A stretch of DNA of 64,000 nucleotides. Origin: Chrysopilus asiliformis. Lineage: Eukaryota; Arthropoda; Insecta; Diptera; Rhagionidae. Where the stretch lies: assembly GCA_964034945.1 (NCBI GenBank), contig OZ035962.1, forward strand, positions 95,604,284-95,668,283, in the 5' to 3' direction. Position numbers and translations under genes: made by a program. How positions within the stretch are numbered: position 1 is the stretch's first letter; each line of letters opens with the position of its first letter. This document shows, in pieces, positions 32,126 through 43,300 of the stretch. The notes beneath the pieces were generated by a model. That model saw nothing but the letters and a program-made list of their open reading frames with translations. It ran no database searches and was not told where the DNA came from.

Positions 32126-33031
32126 AGGGCCCATAGACGGCCAACTTTGTTGCCAACTTGGTCGCCAACATGCAATGTTGGAGTCGATGTTGTTCGTCTG
32201 TGGCCAAGTTGGCGGTTGGTTTTTCATGTTGTCGACCAGGTTGGTGTAAAATCAAAAAAATGTTGAAAACTTAGCATGTTGGCGTTCATGTTGGGGTGTC
32301 TGTAGGCAAGTTTACAACCTGGTTGCCAATCTCAGTTGCATTGAGTAGGTACTGCAATGAGAACAGTGAAGTGTCAAAAATAGTTTATTTGATTAAGTTC
32401 GGTTGAGTTTGGTTAATTTTACTAGGGTTTTGATCGTACGACCTGACTCCAAGACTTTGTGGCGATATTCAAGTGAGAAATTTTAACTCCTCGAAGCTCT
32501 GGCCACTTGCCAAAAACCGTAGGGTTGCAGACAGCCTTTCATTTGCAGGAATAGCTATTTTCATTATCGTGTCCTTCTTTTCAATGAATGGTCTTACTGC
32601 ATCCAATAATTCATCGTAGGTGTTGCTGTTCATTCTTAAAAAGTTTTTGAAATCGTCAGGTGCAGTCACACGTAGTTCACGCTTTAAATTTGAATGAGAA
32701 AACTGAGCACGGTTCTGATACCACTCCTTTGCCCAAATTTTTTTCTTTTTCAAAGGGGGCACCTCATCTTCGCACAACTCGTTTAAAACCAATACCAATA
32801 ACAAATCCTTATTCATTTTTCACTAGTCAACATATACCCTATAGTTGTCCTATAACCATATAGTAAACTATAAACAATAAAAAAAAATACAGAAATCACC
32901 TAAAGTCGACGGGATCTTGTTAAAAATGATGTTGACAACTTGGTTACCAACATTCCGTCTCGTCTGTGGTAAAAACTACCAACCAGGTTGGCGACCAGGT
33001 TGGCAACAAAGTTGGCCGTCTATGGGCCCTT
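32125..33031 (-). mobile_element. PIF/Harbinger deletion derivative with TTA duplications
   Basis: TIRs start AAGGGCCCATAGACGGCCAA and are repeated inverted at the right. TTA flanks both ends (32122-32124 and 33032-33034), the hallmark target duplication of PIF/Harbinger. The 907-bp body keeps only the first part of a transposase gene on the - strand. GTTGGCGACCAGGTTGG-type subterminal motifs recur near both ends. Confidence 0.88.
32469..32816 (-). pseudogene. Truncated Harbinger (HARBI1-like) transposase
   Basis: 115 codons from ATG at 32814-32816 match the N-terminal region of insect HARBI1-like nucleases (KEWYQNRAQFSH, DDFKNFLRMNSNTYDELLDA, RLSATLRFLASGQSFEELKF). A TGA replaces the expected Arg after FLT, and the frame then continues ISPQSLGV for a few codons before homology is lost. 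All DDE catalytic residues are missing, so it is not functional. Confidence 0.85.
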
Positions 33032-33034
33032 TTA

Positions 33035-34204
33035 TATTTTGATACTTAACTGTCAAATAATCAATAAAAATATTTAAATTGCTTGCATTACTTGACTGAA
33101 ATCATAACTCTACAGTATTTCCATTCATTTCAAAAATTCTATGAAAAGTTCTGTTGTTGCTTAACTTCAGTTATCTCATCTATAATGATTTCTCATTGAA
33201 CTTATGATAATCGAAAAAAATAAACAAATAAAAATCATTTCAATTGAAAGGAATAACTTTTTATTATTAACGTTGGTTTTTATATATAAAAAACCACAAT
33301 TTTTTTATAACAATTTCTTCTTAGATTTTAACTTAAAAAACTTTTCTTTTAATAACAAATTTATTATTCAAAGTTTCACTTGTTTTAAGTGCATTATAAA
33401 AAAACAAATTAAAACCTCTGCGTACAAAATTATGAATTACTTTGGTCAAAATATCCTTTATAACTACATATTTTTATATTTATTCTAATTATTTATTTTT
33501 ATGCAATTTATTTAGAAATTTTTTACTAGAATTTTTTATTAATTTAAACTACTGTAAAAGCTATCCTACTGTTTATCTAAATTAGCTGCATTTAGTTGTG
33601 ATAAAAAGTATTTTTTTTTATTCTATTTTTTGATGATTTCACTAAGAGTTCAATTTAGTGGTATATTTGATCATTATTAATTTTTTTTCGTTATTTACAA
33701 GTTTAAACATTTTATCAAGTATTTATGTACATATTTCTTTTAAAAATTTTATTCCACAATGTTGTGGAAATTAACAAAAGTTTTGACGTTACATCGATTT
33801 AAAAAATTGTCAACGAACATCAGTTTCATTCACTCAATGAACGTTTCATTCATTGGTTCTCTAAGGTCATGAAAATATGTAATTGTTTTTAAGCTGCTTT
33901 CCTGATGTTTCCTTTTACTTATGTTAATATAGTCCGTACCAGTGTTATTCATTTTCATCGTTAGTTCCTGGTAATTTATAAATTTTTGCAAATTCAACAT
34001 CTGTTCTTTTCAATTTTTCCAACACACCTCCGCCCTCTTCATATGCTTTCACGATTTTCTGTACGGAGTCGAGTACGTCATACTATCACAGAGCCATCTC
34101 CCCTCCATTCCCTCCCACTGATGATGTATCATTTGTAATTAATTGCCAAATTTTAAAAAATTCTGCACTGAAGCAAGATCTAATCCATCTAATTAAACTA
34201 TTGA
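33035..34204. other. stum: stum 3' UTR and flank
   Basis: Extremely AT-rich; probably includes the stum 3' UTR on the - strand. A 94-codon + strand open frame at 33204 consists mostly of Phe, Ile, Lys and Asn and is not convincing. Confidence 0.4.
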
Positions 34205-34314
34205 CTATTTAGCCGCTTCAACGTCCTTGTTATCAGCAGCTGCTCGTAATGCTGCTTGGCGTTGTTCCTCCTGCAGCTCCAGCTGTTCAACATGTTTGAT
34301 TTTCTTTAATTTAC
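34205..34314 (-). CDS. stum: stum exon 8 (C terminus)
   Basis: It encodes the cytosolic tail [20 protein letters not shown] and ends NKDVEAAK before TAG. The acceptor is tttcag. Confidence 0.92.
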
Positions 34315-37300
34315 CTGAAAATATGAAAAGTTTTAGCAATTGATATTTTTGACCATTAACACACAAAACGTACGGGCAGTTTTTAACATAATGGTTCCCC
34401 ACCAGATGGACCAGCCCCAGCCAACTAAACAGAACAGGACGCAAAATAATTGTGAAACTCCAACAATACAGTTGATTACAAATGATCCAATCCTTGCTTT
34501 TGCACTGTCGTATTGCGAAAATCTTGGTATTCCAACGCAAAGGCAAAAAAGTCCAGAGAGAATTGTTCCTTTAGGAATTTGGAAAAAAAAATTAAATAAA
34601 AAAATGGAACTATATTTAATTGATTTAACAATATTTATTAACTAATGCATATATTGGGCATGCTTTTTTATGCTGTAGCACAACCGTTTTACGTTTTGCT
34701 ATCTTGTATGACTGTTGACAGATAGTAGCGTCATGAGTCGGTTTGGAGCCAGATGATGTTTGAGTTCATGGTTATGTGCGCGAGACTGATTATTCGACAT
34801 ATTTCATTAGGCGTTTTCCTTTGGTCCTGGACGATCCGGGACGCTCCGAAGTGTCCAATGGAAAACGCCTATTTTCGAAAGATCTCGCAATACAAATTTT
34901 TACATAAATTTTAAATGAAGGCTCTCCTCCATTACCATGACTTCGGCAACTGCAAAAAAATAGAGACAGACTTATGTGAAGATACGTTGACGAGAAAGGG
35001 ATAAAAGAATCAACTGCAAAAATTTGTCGGCAACTGCAAGAATAATTTCCCTTGTTTTTTTATGGCGATTTTATGGCGATTTCTACTACAATCACACATT
35101 GTCCCTGTAAGTGAATAGTAAGCACGGACACATTCAAACTGTTATTATAGCGTGATGTCATTTTTCTCCTTCGCATGCATAGTCAAAAGCTTTGTTACCA
35201 TGCCAATTTGAACATTATATTCATAGCATTAACTTGTATTCAGTCATTCCTTTTTAGATCTACATAAGTCTATCTTGCTCTAGTTTTCTGCATTTTTTGC
35301 AGTTACAGAAGTCATGGTAATGGAGGAAAGACTTTAATCGACTATAAGGCTCCATCCAGACGATTGAATTTACTTTAATAATAAAATGGACCCTCTAGAT
35401 ACTTCGAGGCATTGTTTTGACATTTCATTTTATTTGTCATACAGTAAATGCGTCAATCAAATTTTCTTCGGCTGGACGAGGCCTAACGCATATGGGTTAT
35501 TTTTCTTCTTGGATCAACAAAACCTCAACAAATTCATGTTTAAATTGTTTTCTTCTACCAATATTGAAAAAAAATATGATTGGATAAAACGACTCAAATG
35601 TTCTTCTCCATTATTATGGAGGGTTTCCCGAATTTTGCTCCCAGAAGCTTACCAAGTCCTGGAATTAACACGTTGCAGAGCATACAGAACCACGCAAGGT
35701 AAAGCGGCATCACTGGAATAGCGCCTTTCATTTTTGAATTAAATTCCACAAGATCTACATGTAGTTTCGGACGTGTATCCTAAAAATAAGAATGTTTAAC
35801 AATTTTTAGAAATAGATTAATATGGTTTTTTGTTGACGTTAAAATCTTACTTCTGGTGGCAGAGTTGGAGCGATGCTTTGTTTCTTACTATTCATACTAG
35901 TCCGACGACTTTCCGAGTCCGGTTTCTTTTTCTTCCAGCATTTTAACTTATCCATAAGGCGGCTACATTTTCCACTGCAATCAAGTATGTAATTTATATA
36001 AATTTTTCTATTTAAAAAATTGAATTTTACCCTGGCGGGGGATTACTGACGATGCTTTCACGACGTTCCTGCCATGCTCGATTGTCCTTTTTCTTTCGGC
36101 GGCATGGGATACAGAAGCAGCACTTCGTAACTTCGTCCTCATCGCCGCTGGTCGTTTCTACTTTATTTGTCGCACGACAGCAGAGGAATTTGTTTAAACA
36201 CAGACGGCACTTATTCTGTTTGGGCCCATTCGATCCATGGCCCTCGGGTTCCTCTTTAATTGGCTCCATTCGCTTTTTTTGCATCATTTCCTCACTGCTT
36301 AAGTTCTTTTTCCGTTTGCAGCATTTGAGGCGTTTCCAGCAGCTCAACTTTTCATTTTCATTCTTAAGAATTGCGGTTGGAGTTGAATCTGGACCATTTT
36401 CCTTTCCTTTGCAACATTTGCATTTTTTACAACAGCTACAGAGTCCTTTGAGACGCCGACATGGTATACAGAGTCTAGAGCAAAGACGACCACATCTCGA
36501 ACGCTCACAACAGCCTGGTGGAGGATCTTCACCCAAAAATTCCTGACTCCCGGTACTGAAACGAAACAAGTTTAGTGTCGGGATAAGATACAGAAGATTT
36601 TCACAGAAAGTTCAAAGTCTGATGAAAAAAAGAATAAAATTTTCTTCAAGGTATAAATTTTTGGCCCCATGGGAAGACAAATTTTTTTTATTACCGACGC
36701 TTGTCTGCGAGATTCCTTTTTCCAAAACAGAAAATTTTATCCCCATCGATTGAATGGCTCAAAAGTTGTCGGGGAAGGGGGGAGGTCAATATAAAGTATG
36801 AATCAAAGAAAACATAAATTGCGACACGCGCAAATAACGCGTCATTTTAAGTTCGTAGTGAATAATGAATAAAAAAAAAATAACAAAACAATAAATAATA
36901 ACTTTAAATTGTAATTCAATTAATAATACTTTAATTAATAATTTAATTGAACGCTCTGAATGACGTCGCGCTTAGAACGTCGAGCGTACTGTCGCAATCT
37001 TGTTTTCTTTGATTCATGAGTATAAAATATGGTAGTATCTCCATAATTTAAAACACGAAAATCCGAAATCTCCAAAGTTTTCTTTCGGAAATTTCAGGAC
37101 GTTCTTCTGAGAAATGCGGTTACCCAATTCCAGAATATCACGGTTTTCGACAGCCTTTTTCTTATACTATTCTTAAAAAAATAAAACTTTGATTAAATCT
37201 TTTTTCAATGACCGAAATACCAAAAGACTTCAAAAAACAAAATGGAAATTGAATTTCTTCAACATGTTGAGAGTTTCAAATGTCGACAATGCGGTTATTC

Positions 37301-40300
37301 AGATTAGCTTCGAACCAGAAGTTTTAATTACAATTCTAAAAAAATAATCGCTTCCAATGAAATCTACGATCGTGGGCGGAATGGCGTGCGTTTTTGCATT
37401 CATTTATCGTCTCCACGATTCAGTTACGTGGTTATTGATATGTCCGCAACTCCTTTTTTATGTAGAACGTCAAGTTGCGTTTGCTCCAAAGCCTAAACGA
37501 TTGAAGCGTCACGAAATGCACTACTCCACAGTTGGATAACTAATAATTCATATAACTAAATTTCTTAATTAGTTTATAATTTAAAGAAACGAGTTCCAAT
37601 CACGTTAAATCACATTGCATGCTATGAAGTCGATAGACTTTAAGTTTTAACTTCTATGTCTGAGTTTGATTTCATGTACAATTAGAAAAACTTTTCAGAG
37701 AACTATTAAAATTTGGTACTCTATCCGTTATATGAGTGAAATTTTAGTTTTGGTAAGAAGACACCACAGGATATGCCAAACTTCGGCAAAGGATCTACTA
37801 GAACTAAACGGAAATATGGATGAAATTTTCAATTTAAGGAGCTGGCGAGAATAAATCCTTAATTTTTGCATACAACTCTCCCCTTGATGAATTCTTCGAT
37901 TTCGCTTTATCGGAGACCATAAATTCGTCCTACTTTCAAATTGAAGAAAGTTTTCCACTGTTGCGACGGAATTTAGAAATTAAATCAATGACCATACGAA
38001 GTGGTCAAGAATTTTCTTGTGTCCTTGTTTTCAATTGCCAAATCGTTTGCATACTAAACAGAATGAAACGATATTCCACGAAAAATTTTAAATTTTAATC
38101 GCTGTTCGTATATGCGATGAGGCATTGCCGCTAATATGCAAATTATTTTATTACAGAGGGTGGTCAAAAGGATGATGCGGGAAGGGGGGGCGGGCGGGCT
38201 AAGTAGCGCTTGGAGAGTAAATAAAATTATTACCAAGTAAAAAATATGTAAATGAACTTCAATAAATATATATTGAGGTTACAGGAATATACGGACCCTG
38301 TTACGGACAGAAAAAGACATTGAAGTTGAAAAAAAAAAAACTGGAAACAATTTATTGGACTTTTACTTAATTGTGTCCTCAATTCGGTACTCACCTTGTG
38401 ACTTGTTTTACTTAATACTTCTGCTCCACCACCCTCTGCTCGAATTTTTGCAATTTCTTAGTAAATTTTTGAGAAAAAATCAAGAGTTATTTAGAACGTC
38501 ATCATCATCAACGGCGCGGCGCTACGAGACTTTTGTCCTATTGTCCAGAAAATAATTGACTTTTATCCGGAAAAAGTGGACTTTTATCCGGAAAAAGTGG
38601 ACTTTTATCCGGAAAAAGTGGACTTTTATCCGGAAAAAGTGGACGTTTATTTTTTTGTCCAGAGGTCTATGGACTTTTATCCGGAAAAAGTGGACTTTTA
38701 TCCGGAAAAAGTGGACTTTTTTTTCAATACACCAAATGAAAAATAAATGTCTGTGTTTCCCAACCAGGGGTTCTAGAGGGTACCCGAAATCTAAAAAAAA
38801 CAAAATGGCGGCAACAACATTTTGAAAAAGTTGCGAGGTGTTATAAATAAAAAAATATCTTGAATTTATTTTAATAAATTAAGAGGTACTTGTAATTTAA
38901 TTCTGAAAAAATTTTGAAATTTGGTTTGTAACTTAGGTCAGCTTAAGTTTTTTGTAGAAATTTTATATTCTTCACATAATCATAATAAGTATATATGTTA
39001 CGGTCAATGTAAACAATTGGGCATTATTTATAATGCCCGGGCAATTTGAAAAGTGCCCAATGGGATGTGACAAAATGATAAATTATATAGAAAATATTAC
39101 ATTGCCCGGGCATTATGAATAATGCTGGAAATCGAATGGGCAATATAACCTCACTTTTCTGACGAAAAAAAACTTTAGCTACAAACCAATTTTTCTTTGG
39201 AGCTAGCGCGGACCCCCCAGAGCGAACAAACTTTTCAGCCACATCCCACTTTTTCCCACCCCATTGTCCTAGTGAAAGTGCGTTTTTGCTGTCAATTTAT
39301 TAAAGTGACCAGATAAATAATAGCAGTATTTATAATGACCAGGCAATGTAATAAATTATCCTAGATTGTCGTAGACAAATACAAAATTATTAAATTGCCT
39401 GATCTTATCGGTCATTATTTATAATGACCAAGCATTATGAAAACTGCCCTGAATAATCAAATTGACCGTAACATATACAATATAAAAACAGCCAAACAAA
39501 TACACCCATACCTCGATATACGGCCGAGATTGGTTCCAAAAATTTAGGCCGTATATCGAAACACCGGAACATTTTTTTAGGAAAGTATTGCATTTATTGA
39601 TCGCAGTGCATTTCAATGTAATATTGTCCGATTTTTGACCGTTTATCGAATCAATGTGCAACGTATTTCAAAACTGAAACGCAATTCAAAAAGCGGAAGG
39701 CCGTAAAACGGGGGGCCGTATATCGAGGTATGGGTGTACCTCATTCTACAAACAAATTATTTGTTCACTCAAAACAATATTTTTGTTCACTTAGTTTAAT
39801 GAATTGCTTATTTTTTTTTATCACAACCCGCTGTTTTTAATTCACCTGCAAGCAGCTTGGCAAAACTTGCCCTGCGTTTGAAATAGACGCGATCCCTGGA
39901 CAGTATATATTATTGTACAATATTGAATATTGCACAATAGTATTGTGCGTCTAAGGGGCCCCCTTAAGCCCCTTAATCCTTACTCGAGCTTAAAAAACTA
40001 AAATAGAAAATGGCCTATGATAGCATGTTTACTTTTTATTATAAAAAGGGCAAAATAATCTGGAAATTCCCGTAATAACCGTTAAATTTCTACCATTATT
40101 TTTTTAGTTGAGCATAAAATTTCTCTAATTATAACTTTTCTTCCCCTCACTGATTTCATTATGCTTTCATTAAAAAAAATGAAGTCCTTAATGGAGGGTC
40201 AACATTTTATATCGGTTATAAAATGTGATTTCTTTTTATTACAAACATTCCAGAAGTAAACAAAGCAAACTACCATCATTAAAAATGTGTCGTAATTTAG

Positions 40301-43300
40301 ACGATTTTCGTTACTCATCAATTAATATTACTATGTTGGCTTATAATGAAAATTTTTCTGTGTAATATTGTTGGTTTTTCCTACCTATAGAAGTATTTTT
40401 CAGTGTCGGGAAAGTCATTTGGCAAGGTGATATTGAAAACCACCGAGGATTTTCGTTTTCCATTTTGAATCATGGTGAACGGCACTGCTGACAGAATAGA
40501 AATCAATTAATTTGAAAATAATTGAAAAAATACCTTTTTTGGCTACTAGTTTAAGATTAATTTGATTAAAATCAATTTCCATTGAATTAAATTTGTATAC
40601 ATTTAACAGATACACACACACTTACTATTGCTATAGAGTAAAATTTAGAATAAATAACCGTTTATTAACGACCACTTGAAACCTAGCGCGCTGAGCTAAA
40701 TTACGAAATATGTTGCCAACTCGAGTGTCCAGCACCTACTGCTATACTAGCGAGAATTCGTGGTGCCCCTTTGCCCCATTGCCGCATAGCAGGTGAAAAA
40801 GTTTCGAGTGGTTGCGGGCCCAAAGTAACCGTTAGGTTAAGCCACGAAATAAGTCTACTACACCTTTGACCAGGAGTGTGGTGTATCGGGCTGTAAAAGA
40901 ATGGAGTAACCCGTTGACGTGGTTGGTATGTTGGTAGCCACCACTAATAAGGGAGGATTGGAAAAAGGACTTTTCCTTTCACAGCTTAATTTCGCGACTT
41001 GTATACCTGACCAAGGGGGCCGTGGCTATTGGCCTGGAGAGCATAATAACTTCAAACTACTTTCGTTTTGATTTTGCCGTGGCCAAACGTCCTCAAATGT
41101 CGTGCGAATAATAACGTTTTGGTGGTCAATTCACGTTTTTTGAGGGTAGAGAATGAAGTCTTATAATATTTCTTGATCTATCTATACTCGTACATGAATG
41201 AATGAATTGTTGGCTCTGACGTTTTTTTTTCGTTTCTTACCCGAAAATCTACATATCGACCTAGTTTGTTGTGTTATGAAATTGTTTACAAGCATCCGGC
41301 CTTTAAGAAAGCATAAATCGATGCTACAGGAGACGGTCTTCGTCTCAGGAATTGGACTACGTTATTTCATCTTCTGTGGCCATAATTTTGATTATGAAAA
41401 AATTGTATGACTAACAAATCAGAGTAATTTCTAATATAACAAAATTTGCGTTTTTGTTTTGAAAATCAAAATAAAATATTTCTAGTAATATTGTATGAGT
41501 ACATATAATGGTCACCAAAAATTAGTCGTAATTGATTTTTTTCAACCCAGAACTTGGAATAAATAATTCGCAAAAATCAATTTTTTTAATTTTTAATGAA
41601 AATATCTGGATAACGGTAAAATATAGCGGATAACACCAAGATACAAAATTGTGGGGAAAATTATTATCTTTAATTTATCTCATACATTAAATCACCACAA
41701 AACCCGTTAGTTTTCGAGAGAATCGCACGAAACTATTTTTTTAAATAACTAATTTTGAGATATCGAATTCTAGTAAACGACAAAAGTGTAGGAACCTCCA
41801 ACTTTTGTTATACATAGACTAAAAAACCCCGTAGTTTCGGAGTATATATAAAAAAACGATTTTGCGATTTTTAAAAACCGCCATTTTGGCTACTTCCGGT
41901 TAACTTATTTCCACCAAAAGTTGATAGAATTTCTTCATTCCATGGTCAAACATCCGTGTAAAATTTCAAGGCTCTAGCTCTAGTAGTTTTTGAGAAATCT
42001 TGTACACAAACTGACAGACTAACAGACAGAAAGACATTTTTGTAAAATGACTTCAATCAACGCAGGAGTGCTCGGGAAATGTCTTTTACGCAAAATTAAG
42101 AGCTTGAAATTTTTCATGAATATAATACTTTATTATACAGGCAAAGAACCTCGCGAGCATATTTACGCATTTAATGGAATTAAAAAAAATATAACTTTTA
42201 TTTATAAATTAATTAGCTTGCATACCCGTCGTTGCCGGGTTAAGTTTTTTCAAATTTTTTTTTTTATGGTCTATGTTTGAGCTAAACTTCAGGCCAATCG
42301 GCTCGGTAGTTTCCCCGCGAAAGGGTAACATAGAGGAGGAGCTAAGTTTCGAGATCACTATACCCCCTCCTCTTACTCGCCCACCTCTCGGGCTACTTTT
42401 TAATGGGTCTATGTTGGGGCAGAACCCCCTACGAATATCTATGCCAAATTTCAGGCCAATCGGTTCAGTGGTTTCCCCGCGAAAGAGTAACATAGCGCAA
42501 AAACTAAGTTTCGAAATCACTTTACCCCCTTCCCTTACTCCCCCCACCCCTCGCGCTATTTTTCCGTATGCCTATGTTGGAACCAGAATTACCACAGACA
42601 CTCATGCCAAATTTCAAGTCAATCGGTTCAGCCGTTTTTGCGTGAAAGAGGAACAGACAGACAGACAGACAGACACCAACTCATTTTTTATTTATATATT
42701 AGTATGATTATTAAATTATACATTTTTAATGATTTGTTCATTGGCGGCATGCTGGGTCTCGGAAAAAATCGCAAATTTTCTGTGGAATGACATTTTGCTA
42801 ATTGAAATCAACGTTTAACAAATCAAATTAATATAAAAATTTTCAAAGTAAATTCTACGTTTTCAAAATCGAGTGCCTAATGTAAAAAAATAACAGACAA
42901 AATGTTAATTTAAAACGAAAAACCATTTGTATAGGAGAGGGGGAAAGAAGTGGTCCGATTGGATTTTGGTGTATGGATGGGTTATGTAAAATCGTATTGA
43001 AAAACGTTTTGACCTTTTAAGCAACGATTTAAACATCGTTGCTTTCGAGCAACGATTTCAACATATCCTTTATCATTTTTTCAATATGACTCACCGTTTT
43101 CGAAAAAATTGCAAAAAAACGGTTTCGTTTGTACAGGGGAGGAGGGGGGGAGATGAATGGTCCAATTTTATCCGTTCAAGAACTTGGCTTAGCCAATTAG
43201 GATAAACGTAACTATACAAAATTTCAATTCTCTAGCTCAATCTTTTCGGAAGTTATAGTGTTCACGCACATACAGACAGACGCAGAGACGGACAAACAGA

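Noticed and set aside
33204..33488. 94-codon + strand ORF in very AT-rich DNA
   Set aside because: Composition is almost only Phe/Ile/Lys/Asn/Leu as expected from base content, and it lies opposite the likely stum 3' UTR.
36052..36546. 164-codon + strand ORF
   Set aside because: It is the complement of the stum cysteine-cluster exon, which has matching splice phases and family similarity.
38522..38825. Heptapeptide-repeat ORFs on both strands
   Set aside because: A 21-bp minisatellite keeps frames open; no flanking coding sequence.
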